A stretch of 64,000 nucleotides of DNA from Tridacna crocea. Lineage: Eukaryota; Mollusca; Bivalvia; Cardiida; Cardiidae. Position numbers and translations under genes: made by a program. Position 1 is the stretch's first letter, and each line of letters begins with the position of its first letter. Under the pieces are notes generated by a model. That model saw only the letters and a list, made by a program, of their open reading frames with translations. It was not told where the DNA came from and did not search any database. The stretch covers positions 40,130,672 through 40,194,671 of the forward strand of contig OX031063.1 of assembly GCA_943736015.1 (NCBI GenBank), written 5' to 3'. This document shows, piece by piece, positions 1 through 9,995 of this stretch.

Positions 1-395
1 CTGATAAGGGCCAGCCTTGACATGATACAATCCTTCATGCATATTAAACGGGTAGAAATTACAAAAGCAACACATGTGGGTGCCAAAAGTATCTGCAATA
101 TTATTTGTTTTTAGTGAAAGCTCCGTAGGTTGTAAAAGAAACATAACTGTATCCAAAATATTGATGGTTATCTGCCCTGTTGTATGGGTTCCTCATTTGA
201 TAGTCAAAAACTTATCCAAAGGTTGAAGTAAAGATTTCAATTATGACAAAGTATAAAATGCCAAATTTTTTTTCAGGGCACAGCAGTACCTCCATTTTTC
301 TTCAAAAACAGCAAAGCTAAAAATCATAGCAAAAGCTGACTGCCAACAATGAGCAATATCTTTCTTTTCACATGTATTTATATTTATAACACATT
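1..395. other. AT-rich sequence, nothing recognised
   Basis: No exon-like open frame, hairpin or repeat end that I can support in this stretch before the first MITE. Confidence 0.4.
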
Positions 396-623
396 TTAAC
401 CCTTTATCACACAATCCCAACTCGTAACAACCCTGAAAAAAAAAGGCTTTTGAAAACAGTGTGCAGAAGAGGAGAAAATGCTGGATGCTGGTAACCAGGA
501 TTTTCTCCTTTTCCCTCTATGTTTTCTACCCTTCCCACGAAAGATTTCAGCCTTTCAGACTGATATTTTCATTGTTGTCTGCAAATTCTTTTCATTTGGA
601 TTTGTCTAAAGTTTTGTCATATG
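396..623 (+). mobile_element. Family 1 MITE, degraded right end
   Basis: It starts TTAACCCTTTATCACACAAT and has the GGAGAAAATGCTGG arm, but the second arm is interrupted and the right end has lost the GGGTTAA terminus. Confidence 0.7.
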
Positions 624-645
624 CTGAAGACTGAACGCCGTTTAT

Positions 646-874
646 TTAACCCTTTACCCCATAAGGCATTCCTGTGGCATCTCTAATTGACCCTAAATAA
701 CAGCAAGGATGATGCCGTTTCTTATGTGTGAATGACACCTTTTGATAGCATAGAAAACATTGTGGCAAAAGGTGAAATTGCTCGTCACGAGCAATTTCAC
801 CTTTTGCCACAATGTTTTCCAAAGGGTCCTGTAAGCAATGTGTAGAAATGAGTATCTATGGAGTAAAGGGTTAA
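646..874 (+). mobile_element. Family 2 MITE, full length
   Basis: It runs from TTAACCCTTTACCCC to AGTAAAGGGTTAA. The centre (753-819) is a perfect inverted repeat: two 32 bp arms around a 3 bp loop, with core GCTCGTCACGAGC. The flanks differ from family 1 but the ends and the ACATTGTGG arm start are shared. It is the cleanest family 2 copy in the window. Confidence 0.92.
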
Positions 875-882
875 ATAACTCC

Positions 883-1111
883 TTAACTCTTTACCACACG
901 AGAAAATTTTAGACTGGCCCAAACTGAAAGCATTTGCAGACGACAAAATATAAGAGACTGAAAATCTGAAATTTGTGTTGGGAAGGTTAGAAAACTTTGT
1001 GGGAAAAGGAGAAAATGCTGGTAACCAGCATTTTCTCCTTTTCCCACAATGTTTTCTAAATGCTTCTTTTTCAGGGGTGTCAAAAGTAGGGATTGTGTGG
1101 TAATGGGTTAA
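883..1111 (-). mobile_element. Family 1 MITE, full length
   Basis: TTAACTCTTTACCACACGAG at the left and GTGTGGTAATGGGTTAA at the right. The long arm (CTGAAAGCATTTGCAGACGA) lies left of the palindrome, so it is inverted relative to the copy at 1372. Confidence 0.92.
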
Positions 1112-1371
1112 GATGGTTTCTAAGTAGTCTGCTGCAAATTTGCTTCAGAAGGTTTAAAGTTAAGTGATAATCATATTGATCATGTATTGATACGAAGCAA
1201 GATCAATGCAAACTCCTGGACAAAACACACACTTCTTTCTACAACTAATTGACTTTTTTTTCCCCACCTGTAAAGAAACCCTTTCCATCCCTTGATCAAA
1301 CAGCACATTTCAGCTTCATTCATATTTCAATTGCACATTACATATGTGGCACAAGGGTTGGAATTTGTGGC

Positions 1372-1600
1372 TTAACCCATTACCACACAATCCCTATTTT
1401 TGACGACCCTGAGAAAGAGGCCTTTAGAAAACATTGTTGGAAAAGGAGAAAATGCTGGTAATCAGCATTTTCTCCTTTTCCAACATTGTTTTCTACTCTT
1501 CACAAAACAAATTTTAAATTTTCAGTCGCTTTTATTTTTTCGTCTGCAAATGCTTTGAATTTGGACAAGCCTAAAATATTGTCGTTTGGTAATGAGTTAA
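1372..1600 (+). mobile_element. Family 1 MITE, full length
   Basis: TTAACCCATTACCACACAAT to TTTGGTAATGAGTTAA. In the palindrome the usual GTGGG/CCCAC pair is replaced on both arms by GTTGG/CCAAC, a matched change. Confidence 0.92.
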
Positions 1601-1621
1601 AGAGATTAAAAACAAATGCTT

Positions 1622-1843
1622 TTAACTTTTTATCAAACAACAAAATTTCGGACTGGTCCAAATTGAAAGCACTTGCAGACTACAAACTAAATGTAACTCA
1701 AAAAGTTGGAATTTATTTCCAGCAGGGTAGAAAAAATTGTGGGAAAAGGAAGAAAAAGCTGGTTACCAGCATTTTCTCCTTCTTCCACCACATTTTCAAA
1801 AGACTTCTAACTCAGGGTCGTAAATTGTTTGGTAAAGGGTTAA
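1622..1843 (-). mobile_element. Family 1 MITE, full length
   Basis: TTAACTTTTTATCAAACAAC to TTTGGTAAAGGGTTAA, with the long arm at the left. The arms have several mismatches, so it is older or more decayed than its neighbours. Confidence 0.85.
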
Positions 1844-2058
1844 CAAGCATTTTTCCCCTTTGTACAAGAAGTTTCTTAGACAAACTTCTTTCTTGGGGAC
1901 ATAGAAAAGGGAGTATTTTGGTTAAAGATTCAATTCTTCCAACTCTTAACTTTTATTATTTTCTTTAGATAACACTCCATGTTAAAAGGATGACAAAATA
2001 GAAAATTTTGCAGTATGGAGAAATGTGTCCAATCAACATAAACTAGAGGCATCACCAG

Positions 2059-2291
2059 TTAACCCATTACCATACAATTCTGAGTTTTAACGACCCTGAC
2101 AGTAAAAGAAGGCTTTTGAAAACATAGTGGAAAAAGGAGAAAATGCTGGTAACCAGCATTTTCTCCTTTTCCCACAATGTTTTCTACCCGACCCAAAACA
2201 AAAATCATCAATCCCGTTATATCTAAATTATCATCTGCAAATCTTTTCAATTTGGACCAGTCTAAATTTTTGTCGTTTGGGAAAGAGTTAA
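2059..2291 (+). mobile_element. Family 1 MITE, full length
   Basis: TTAACCCATTACCATACAAT to GGGAAAGAGTTAA with an intact GAAAATGCTGGTAACCAGCA core. Confidence 0.9.
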
Positions 2292-3117
2292 CAAAATTAA
2301 CTTCATCCACTGGTTGCCTTGTCACAAGATCACAGAAAAAGAATGCACCGTATGCAGGTGCTTAGGTTAGGCTGCAAATGCTTCATGAAAATTATAAGTG
2401 GAAAAGGGGGAAAAACTGTTTGAAAAGTATTTTGATGATTACCTATTCCTACTCTTTTTGCTAGATATAACAACTTGTCCAAATTTGAAGTCATCATTTT
2501 CGGAAATAATAGAGATATTACAAAATATAAAAGACATTAAATTTGCTCAATGCTGAGAATACACCAGTGCTTTGATTCAATACCTTAATGTTTTCTTCAA
2601 AAATGGCCAAGCTAACTAGAAGCACTTGAGGGCCTGAATCACTCGGCTGGCCAGGACTTACTTATGGGAACCTAGAAGTACAACAAACTGTGAAAACAAG
2701 AGCCATTAGTGATGGGTGATGATCCCTGAATGCATTTTGTTATCATTTACTGTTCATATATGGAAAACATTTCAAAGGGCATAAACCAAAAGAAAAATCA
2801 TTGCACCATGTCCTCCAATGCTGCCCATGAAGTTCCATTGTATTCCATTGCACTATTTACTGAAAAATAGCTGCTAGTTAATGTAAAACTAATAATTTCA
2901 TCTTTTTAATTAGGGCTCAATACCCTGATGATAACAGTAATCCTTCCTAGTTTTCAAAGTTGCATAAGCTTGAAATGTAAATTTTCCTTATCCAACTGTC
3001 ATTTTTTTCCCAAAATCAATTATGTTCAAGCTTTTAGTATTAAGAAACTGAAAGAATCATAAAATTCAAACCTCAATTGCAGACTTTGCCTTTCAAAGTA
3101 TTGAAGTTTTTATCAAA
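2292..3117. other. Unannotated AT-rich sequence
   Basis: No supported gene. On the minus strand a TTTTCACAG acceptor-like and a GTAAGT donor-like site enclose only about 25 bases near 2660-2695, too little to call an exon. Confidence 0.35.
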
Positions 3118-3290
3118 CCATACTTTACTCTGTTGAAGGAGGCTTTTGAAAACAATATTTGAGGCGAGACGAAAATGCTAGTAACAAGTATTTGCTCCTT
3201 TACCAACAATGTTTTCTCCCATTTCAAAGACAAATCCAATCATCTGAACAATTTTTATCTTTTTGTTTATCTGCATAGTTTTTAATACCA
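3118..3290 (+). mobile_element. Family 1 MITE, decayed
   Basis: Recognisable only by GGCTTTTGAAAACAATATTT, AAAATGCTAGTAACAAGTATTT and the TCTGCATAG right-arm trace. Both termini are lost. Confidence 0.55.
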
Positions 3291-3293
3291 TTG

Positions 3294-3521
3294 TTAACCC
3301 TTTCCTAAACGATAAATTTTAGATTCTTCCAAACTGAAAGAATTTACAGACGAAAATTTTAACTTTCGTAACAATGGCAGAAAATTATGCGAACGGGATG
3401 AAAACACTGTGGGAAAAGGAGAAATTGCTCATTACGAGCAATTTCTCCTTTTCCCACAGTGTTTTCAAAAGACTTGTATTGCAGACACATAAAAACAAGG
3501 GCTTGTTTGGGAAAGGGTTAA
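3294..3521 (-). mobile_element. Family 1b MITE, full length
   Basis: TTAACCCTTTCCTAAACGAC to TTGGGAAAGGGTTAA. The core is GAAATTGCTCATTACGAGCA rather than AATGCTGG, with arms AACACTGTGGG/CCCACAGTGTT. The short arm carries GCAGACACATAAAAACAAGG, typical of this variant. The right-end-like fragment at 3530-3590 belongs to a separate remnant. Confidence 0.9.
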
Positions 3522-3639
3522 ATGAACCATTTTCAAGGTGCCGTCTGCAAACGCTTTGAATTTGGACAGGTCTAAAATTTTGTGTCTTATTAAGACGTAA
3601 TACACAGAAAATGCTGTTAACTATTTATATAATACCCAC

Positions 3640-3733
3640 CATCATCTGAAGGTCTTGGGGCATCCAAGTCCTCGTAATTGTGTACAATGGTTTTGTACAT
3701 GCTCTTTATCTTCGCAATAGCCACCGAATCCAT
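3640..3733 (-). CDS. Candidate first coding exon, unknown gene
   Basis: On the minus strand an ATG at 3733 opens 31 codons plus one base, starting MDSVAIAKIKSMYKTIVHNY and continuing with an acidic EDLDAPRPSDD end. It stops at a good donor, GATG|GTGGGT. It is preceded by in-frame TAA TAA codons and an A-run, so the ATG is a plausible true start. Base composition is less AT-rich than its surroundings and the other frames are closed. The rest of the gene would lie below position 3600, partly outside the window. I do not recognise the protein. Confidence 0.45.
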
Positions 3734-4057
3734 TTTTTTTTATTACGCTGTTACCAATCTATCACCACACTAAATCACAATTTCTGATTATTATGGCACT
3801 TTGCTAATAGCTCAATATTGTCACAAAATTCAATTTTCATGTTCATTTTCCACAAAGCTGATTCCTTTGCGTCATTTTATGAGAAGGTTCACACTTGATG
3901 TGAGAGCCACTAAACAGGGACAAACATCCAATTTATTCTTCCCATTAGAGGGACATGTCTTTCAGACCCTTATGGTCACCAGAACATGTCTAAAACTTCC
4001 AATAATCAGCTCTTCAGAATTCATTGAAGCTTTATAAAAGTTGTCAAGGCTACAGTC

Positions 4058-4176
4058 CTTTACCAAAAGTTTCCCATATTTATTTTCACAATCCTGGGAA
4101 AGAAAGGCTTGCTTTGGAAAACATTATAGGAAAAGAAGAAAATGCTGGTAAAAAAAATTTTCTTCTGCTTCACTGA
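4058..4176 (+). mobile_element. Family 1 MITE, truncated
   Basis: It keeps CTTTACCAAAAG, GGAAAACATTATAGGAAAAG and AAAATGCTGGT, then ends at the next MITE. The right arm is missing. Confidence 0.55.
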
Positions 4177-4181
4177 TGTTT

Positions 4182-4379
4182 TTAACCCTTTACCCCATTA
4201 GGCATTTCTATTGTATCTCTGATTGACCCTAAATAACGGCAAGGATGAAACTGTTTCTTATGTGTATATGAGACCTTCTGAAAGCATAGAAAACATTGTG
4301 ACAAAAGGTGAAATTGCTCGTCACCAAAGGCTCCTACAAGCAATGCGTAGAAATGAGTATCTATGGAGTAAAGGGCTAA
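4182..4379 (+). mobile_element. Family 2 MITE lacking one palindrome arm
   Basis: TTAACCCTTTACCCCATTAG to GAGTAAAGGGCTAA. The sequence jumps from GAAATTGCTCGTCACC straight to the outer flank, so one 30 bp arm has been deleted, a frequent fate of long palindromes. Confidence 0.85.
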
Positions 4380-4572
4380 ACACTCAAAGAAAAATATTAT
4401 CACCCGAGCTACACTTGTCACAATGTAAGTCTGAATTTCGATGCATGATGAACAACAAAATTTCTGCATGCTACAGGTGTTTACGCTGTTCGTCTTTTTG
4501 TGGACAGTGCTAAGACACAGACCAGTGTAGACAAAAAGAGTGTGAAATCTGGGTACATATTCACTAACCATT

Positions 4573-4804
4573 CTTCATCCTTTCCCAAACAATCCCTGGT
4601 TTTTACTGGTCAGGAATAGAAGTCTTTTGAAAACATTGTGGGAAAAGGAGAAAATGCTGGTAACCAGCATTTTCTCCTTTTCCCACAATTATTTTCTACC
4701 CTATCATATAGAAAAAATCATCTTTTTAGCAACTGTTAATTTGTCATCTGCAAAGTGCTTTCAATTTGGTCTGGTCCAAAATTTGCACTTTGGGAAAGGG
4801 TTAA
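4573..4804 (+). mobile_element. Family 1 MITE (CCCTGGTTTT variant)
   Basis: The left end is degraded (CATCCTTTCCCAAACAATCC) and the right end is GGGAAAGGGTTAA. Flanks match the copies at 49599 and at 56705/63266 (ACCCTATCATATAG, TTTGGTCTGGTCC), so these three form a subfamily. Confidence 0.85.
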
Positions 4805-4989
4805 GAATGTTCTTTGTCTTTTTCTATAAGGTAACAAATCGCCTGATTGGCTACACCAAATGGTTTAGCCAAACAGATGTTGTGTAACATTCAAATTAAA
4901 AAAAAAAAATCTGTTATAAATATTAATCTACTTGGTTGTCTGCAAATTTAATACCTTCAGTAAGAAGAAGCCTTATATTCTGCATTACC

Positions 4990-5182
4990 ACTCTTTATGA
5001 TATAACAAAATTTTAGACTTGTCAAAATACAAAGCTGTTGCATATGGCAAATCAAATTTGGCTAAATTTGATGAAATCTGACTCTTGAAGGGTACAAAAC
5101 ATACTGGGAAAAGGAGAAAATGCTGGTAACCATCATTTTCTCCTACCCCAACATTTTCAAAAGGCTTTTTGCCCAGGTTCGT
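4990..5182 (-). mobile_element. Family 1 MITE, decayed
   Basis: The long arm (ACAAAATTTTAGACTTGTC) is at the left, the core is GAAAATGCTGGTAACCATCA, and the right end abuts the next copy. Confidence 0.6.
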
Positions 5183-5758
5183 TTAACTCTTTACCAAAAA
5201 ATCCTGGGTTTCCATGACTCTTCATCTTCACAAGCCAAGGTTACTATCACTACATGGATCTTACCTTGGCTGACTGAGATTCCTGCGATGCGCCCTCTAT
5301 TGGATGCGTGTTATTACCCCCCTTTACATCGTATTTCTAAAAGCCAATGAAATATCATTTTACAAACCGCTTACAAATACACATGAAGCGATAAGCCGAC
5401 ATCCACATGCGTTTCCATATTTACCTTCTATTCGAAAGGTAGCAACCTTTTTCTATTTTTATTAAAGATGAAATGCTACAAGCGATTTCATTCGTTGCAG
5501 TTAGAGCTGGCTGCATCCAATGAAAAAGCGTATCGAGGGAATGTAAAAATCAAGCTTGATCCGCCAAGGGTAGAGTAGCATAGTGAATCGTCAGCCTTGG
5601 CTTGGGAAGATGATGACTCCTTAAAAGAAGCCTTTAGAAAACATTTTGGGAAAATGAAAATACTAGTCACCAGCATTTTCTCCTTCTCTGACAATGTTTT
5701 CAAAAAGCTACCAAACCCCATGGCCATGAAAAGTCGTCACTGTGTCATAAAGGGTTAA
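5183..5758. mobile_element. Family 1 MITE split by a 390 bp insertion
   Basis: TTAACTCTTTACCAAAAAAT begins the copy. It breaks at 5222 and resumes at 5613 with AAAAGAAGCCTTTAGAAAAC, ending CATAAAGGGTTAA. Both outer flanks resemble the short arm, so the copy is also mosaic. Confidence 0.7.
5223..5612. mobile_element. 390 bp TIR element with 9 bp duplication
   Basis: The ends are CATCTTCACAAGCCAAGG and its inverse with one mismatch (CCTTGGCTTGGGAAGATG). It is flanked by ATGACTCTT (5214-5222) and ATGACTCCT (5613-5621), a 9 bp target duplication with one difference. Nine-base duplications are typical of Mutator-like (MULE) elements; 8 bp hAT is the alternative. No transposase frame is present, so it is non-autonomous. 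It interrupts an older TTAA MITE. Confidence 0.7.
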
Positions 5759-6057
5759 ATTTGTTGTCTGCATATGCTTTCAATTTGGAACAGTCTAAAA
5801 TTTTGACATCTGAAAGAGAGTTAAAAACATGATATTATTTGGTAAAGGCTTCCAAGAGAAGAATAGAATCTGTGATACAATAAATCCATTTAGCCTGGCA
5901 TTACCAGTATGCATTGAATAAAATTTCCTGTTACCAAAACAACATGGCATTCAATTACGAAACATTTTATCGAACTTGCATTAGTTACCTATTGACATTA
6001 CCTCATCTAAATTCAGATTTTCTCAATCATGCCATAGGCAGACAAAACAAAATAGCT

Positions 6058-6238
6058 TTAACCCTTTATCAAACAATTGCATGTTCTGTAAACTCTAAAT
6101 TAGATATTGATGAAAGAGAAAACAATGTTGTAAACCAGCATTTCCTTCATTACTCACAATGCTTTTCACTGTTTGAGCTACCTCCAATTTGCGGTCTGCA
6201 AAAGCTTTCAATTTTCCTCAGTCAAAAATTTTACTGGT
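6058..6238 (+). mobile_element. Family 1 MITE, decayed
   Basis: TTAACCCTTTATCAAACAAT left end, AACCAGCATTTCCTTC arm and CTGCAAAAGCTTTCAATTTT right-arm trace. Confidence 0.6.
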
Positions 6239-6333
6239 TCCAAGCATTCCGTCATATTCCATAATTATAGTATTCCATACACTGTATTTTCTTCTCTTCC
6301 ACACCAGTCTGGAACTTCACTGTCCGGTATAGG

Positions 6334-6617
6334 GTAAGCCCTTTACCAGACAATTCCACGATTATTACGACTGAGATAGAAGCCTTTTATAGACATTGTG
6401 GGAAAAGGAAAAAAAGCTGGTAACCTAGTATTTTTTCTCCTTTTCACACTTTTTATACCCTTCTAGAAACAGATTTCAATTTCTGATTTTGACTTCATTA
6501 TGATGTTTATTTTATTATATGCAAAATTAATGCTTTCAATTTGGACCAGTCTAAAATGTTTTCAAAAGCCTCCTTTCTCAGGGTCGTTAAAACTCCAGAT
6601 TGTGTGATAAAGGTTAA
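6334..6617. mobile_element. Family 1 MITE, mosaic of two orientations
   Basis: It begins like a plus copy (CCCTTTACCAGACAATTCC) and reads through the long arm to GGACCAGTCTAAAATG. It then continues with the short arm of an inverted copy (TTTTCAAAAGCCTCC) and ends GATAAAGGTTAA. The join suggests recombination or a nested truncation. Confidence 0.65.
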
Positions 6618-6619
6618 GA

Positions 6620-6771
6620 GACTGTAGTCACCAGCATTTTCTCTTTTTCAAACAATGTTTTCTATCCTTTCTAAAACCAATCACATCATTTTAGTCATGT
6701 TTTGTTTCTCCTTTATAAATTCTACCAGTACAGATAAGCCTTAAATTCTATTCTGCTAGTAAACGGTTAAT
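6620..6771 (+). mobile_element. Family 1 MITE, right half
   Basis: It starts at the second palindrome arm (CACCAGCATTTTCTC) and runs to AGTAAACGGTTAA. The left half is missing. Confidence 0.6.
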
Positions 6772-6811
6772 TATTTAATGTCTGTTTAACTTATTTTAAG
6801 CAGCGTCCATG

Positions 6812-7030
6812 ACTAACCATTTACGATACAATTTCAAGTTTTTCATGATCCTGGAAGGGAAGGCTTATGAAAACATTATAGAAAAAGCAGAAAATGCTGG
6901 TTACCAGCTTTTTTTCCTTTTCTCTAAATGTTTTCTTCAACATGCAAGACAGAAACCATTCAATCTACCTACAATTTGTCATATGAAAATGCTTTAAATT
7001 TAGTCTAATCCAAAATGTTTGTAGGAGTAA
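6812..7030 (+). mobile_element. Family 1 MITE, decayed
   Basis: CTAACCATTTACGATACAAT left end, GAAAATGCTGGTTACCAGCT core, and a degraded right end. Confidence 0.65.
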
Positions 7031-7252
7031 ATACTGTACAGTTAATTAATCTTGTATCACAACATAAGATGTTTTACTTTTTCACATCAAACTTTAGAAG
7101 CATTTTTTTTAATCCATAAGAAAAACAAACAATACATGCAGAATCTCTCCTGGTTTCAAAAATCACTTTAAGCCTAAAATTTTGCACAAAATTTCTAATC
7201 CTACCACAATACACATGTAATTGTAACCCAGATTTGACCTTCACAATTTGAA

Positions 7253-7453
7253 TTAACCCTTTTCAAACAATCCTGTGTTTCACCACACTGAAGAAAAACA
7301 CCGCACTGAAGAAAACAGCTTCTGAAAACATTATGGGAAAAGGAGACACTATAAACAGCATTTTATCCTTTTTCCATGATGTTTTCCATCTTTCCAAAGA
7401 CAATCACAATCATTTAATCAAAGTTAACTTACTGTCTGCAAATGCTTTCTATT
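7253..7453 (+). mobile_element. Family 1 MITE joined to the next copy
   Basis: TTAACCCTTTTCAAACAATC start. The segment CACACTGAAGAAAA is duplicated internally, and the core is mutated (GAGACACTATAAACAGC). Its right end runs directly into the TTAA of the copy at 7454. Confidence 0.7.
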
Positions 7454-7682
7454 TTAACTCTTTAACAGAAGACACAATTTTAGACTGGTCCAAATTGAAA
7501 GCACTTGCAGACAACAAAATAAATGTAACATGATAAATGAAATTTGTTTCCAGCAGGATAGAAAACATTGTGGGAAAAGGACAAAATGATGGTTACCAGC
7601 ATTTTCTCCTTTTTCCACAATGCCCTCAGAAGACTTCACTCATAGGGTCTTTAAAAATCTGGATTGTGTAGTAAAGGGTTAA
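7454..7682 (-). mobile_element. Family 1 MITE, full length
   Basis: TTAACTCTTTAACAGAAGAC to GTGTAGTAAAGGGTTAA, inverted relative to the copy it abuts. Confidence 0.88.
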
Positions 7683-7759
7683 GAAACCTAAAATTCTGTG
7701 CTCTGCTTAACACTTACAGTACTGCACAACTTTATCCTTTTCATAATGCAATCCAGTCT

Positions 7760-7982
7760 TTAACCCATTACCACACAATCCCGAGTTTTAACGACCCTAT
7801 AGAAGGCTTCTGAAAACATTGTGGGAAAAGGAGAAAATGCTGGAAACCAGCATTTTCTCCTTTTCCCACAATGTTTTCTTCCCCATCCAAAGCAAAAATC
7901 AACATTTAAGTTACCTTTAATTTGTTGTCTGCAAACACTTTCAATTTGGACCGGTCTAGATTTTGGTCATTTGGTAAAGTTT
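7760..7982 (+). mobile_element. Family 1 MITE, right end clipped
   Basis: TTAACCCATTACCACACAAT start and an intact palindrome, losing the final TTAA where the inverted copy at 7983 begins. Confidence 0.85.
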
Positions 7983-8208
7983 CCTCATTACCAGATGACA
8001 AAATTTCAGGTTTGTCCAAACTGAAAGCATTTGCAGATGACAAAATAAAAGTGACTGAAAATTTGAAATTTGTTTTGTGAAGGGTAGAAAACTTTTTGGG
8101 AAAAGGAGAAAATGCTGGTTACCAGCATTTTCTCCTTTTTCCACAATGTTTTCTAAAGGCTTCTTTCTCAGGTTCGTCAAAAGTAGGGATTGTGTGGTAA
8201 TGGGTTAA
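7983..8208 (-). mobile_element. Family 1 MITE, full length
   Basis: CTCATTACCAGATGACAAAA to GTGTGGTAATGGGTTAA, lying tail to tail with the preceding copy. Confidence 0.88.
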
Positions 8209-8214
8209 ATGGCC

Positions 8215-8363
8215 CAGTGGAAGAAGCCTTTTGAAACCATTGTGGGAAAAGGAAAAGGTACTGGAAACCAGCATTTTCTCCTTTTCCCACAATGTTTTCT
8301 GCCCCCATCAAGAACAAATCTCAGTTTCGGAGTCATATCTACTTTTACATTCTGCACTTGTTT
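8215..8363 (+). mobile_element. Family 1 MITE, partial
   Basis: It begins inside the short arm (GAAGAAGCCTTTTGAAAC), keeps both palindrome arms and loses the right terminus. Confidence 0.65.
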
Positions 8364-8589
8364 TTAACCCTTATCCTACTAAATAACTAAAATGAAATTT
8401 CAATTCCAAAGCAAAAATCCAAATATTGATATTTTCAGAGTTATGTTTCAGGGATTAATACTTACTTACCGGACAGAGTAGATCCAAGATCAGACTACAT
8501 GTTCTGTGCAGTCTGAATTTGATCTACACAGTGCGCAAAAGGTCAGTAAGTCATGCTTTGCAGCCTACGGTTGTTTGGTGAAGAGTTAA
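8364..8589. mobile_element. Family 3 TTAA MITE
   Basis: TTAACCCTTATCCTACTAAA to GTTTGGTGAAGAGTTAA around an imperfect hairpin, GTAGATCCAAGATCAGACTA / TGCAGTCTGAATTTGATCTAC. It shares TTAA ends with families 1 and 2 but has an unrelated core. Confidence 0.7.
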
Positions 8590-8754
8590 ACTTCTTTTGC
8601 AGACAGTGTTGATCACGAACAGTATGCAAAGAATCTGATGATTTAACTCCAAAACCTTGAAATTGAATTAGTTTGATTTTTACAGATGATGCAATAGGTT
8701 AGCCATTCAAGTGACTGATTGATTGAATGGTATTTTATATTGCTTTTAACATTA

Positions 8755-8938
8755 TGTCAGTCATATCACGTCATCAAGTCATTCATTCATGTATTTCCTG
8801 GGTTTCGCCAGTTCAAAGCTAGGGCTCTGAAGTGTCTTGCCCAAAGATACTCCCGAGCAAGACCAAGTGGATCCAATGAACCTTGCAACCAGGACCTCCA
8901 AGCCACAAGCCATAAACTTTACCACTGAGCAGGACCCA
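8755..8938 (-). mobile_element. tRNA-derived SINE remnant
   Basis: On the minus strand the head reads GGGTCCTGCTCAGTGGTAAA (A-box-like CTCAGTGG) followed by GGTTGCAAGGTTC (B-box-like). The body contains TTTCCTGGGTTTCGCCAG, which resembles part of the SINE at 48610. Decayed, with no clear tail. Confidence 0.5.
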
Positions 8939-9063
8939 GCCATTTTATCAGAGGGGCCTATTTAAAGTTTTATGCTGCAAATCAAAATCCCTTGCAAACT
9001 ACCAATAAAATACTAGGATTTATTTTTGTTTGCAACTATATAAACTGTACGGTAACAATTTCA

Positions 9064-9298
9064 TTAACTTATTACCAAATGACAATATTTTAGGCTTGTC
9101 CGAATCGAAAGCATTTGCAGATGACAAAATAAAAGTGACTGAAAATTTGAAATTTGTTTTGTGAAGGATAGAAAACATTGTGGGAAAAGCAGATAATGCT
9201 GGTTAGTGGTTACCAGCATTTTCTCCTTTTCCCACAATGTTTTCTAAAGGCTTCTTTCTCAGGGGGTCAAAAGTAGGGATTGTGTGGTAATGGGTCAA
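9064..9298 (-). mobile_element. Family 1 MITE, full length
   Basis: TTAACTTATTACCAAATGAC to GTGTGGTAATGGGTCAA. The palindrome centre carries a short duplication (GGTTAGTGGTTACC). Confidence 0.9.
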
Positions 9299-9765
9299 AA
9301 AGAGGTAATTTTGGGCATGTAGACATCAGGATGGACTCCTCAAAATCCCAACCAGTTATAGACCACAAATTACAGTTGGCTCACATAAGGGGAAATGCAT
9401 TGGGAACGGTAAATAAACAGATTAACATTGCTCGAAAAAGAAAAAATTGGTGGTAATCAACCTTATGATTCTCTTTTGTAAAGATTGTAAAAACTTTTTA
9501 CTATGAGTATAAAAAAGAAAAAAAGGATTATTCATTTGGGGATAATTGCGGTGTTATAATGCTCAATATAAAAAAGAAATAATTTCTTTTTAAAACATGT
9601 TTAGAGTTAGATTGTGTAAGAATAACTTATATTAATATCTTAATCCTTGTGGTTCAATACTTAGAGAGATAATGAAAAGTATCCACGCCTGAAAACAGAC
9701 CTGCAGGGGACAGAAAAATAAACACATCCACATTTTTGACCAATCAGAAGTTCCTATTCATTCAT

Positions 9766-9995
9766 TTCACCCATTACTACAAAATGACAACTTTTAACAA
9801 CCCTGAGGGAGAAGCCTTTAAATGAAAACTTTGTGAGAAAAAGAGAAAATGCTGGTAACCAGCATTTTCTCCTTTTCCCACAAAGTTTTCTACATTATAA
9901 GCAAAATTGCACCATTTGAGCCACTTTGAAATTGTCATCTGCAAATGCTTTCAATTTGGATAGGTCTAAAATGTTGCTGTGTGGTAATGGGTTAA
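9766..9995 (+). mobile_element. Family 1 MITE, full length
   Basis: TTCACCCATTACTACAAAAT to GTGTGGTAATGGGTTAA. The arms read AAAACTTTGTGAGAAAAAGAG / CTCCTTTTCCCACAAAGTTTT. The 467 bp before it (9299-9765) hold nothing I recognise. Confidence 0.88.

Noticed and set aside
883..1083. Recurrent 60-80 codon frames containing GKGENAGNQHFLLFPQCF across dozens of sites
   Set aside because: They are the same MITE read through its palindrome. They appear on either strand according to MITE orientation, vary with decay, and have no start or splice context.
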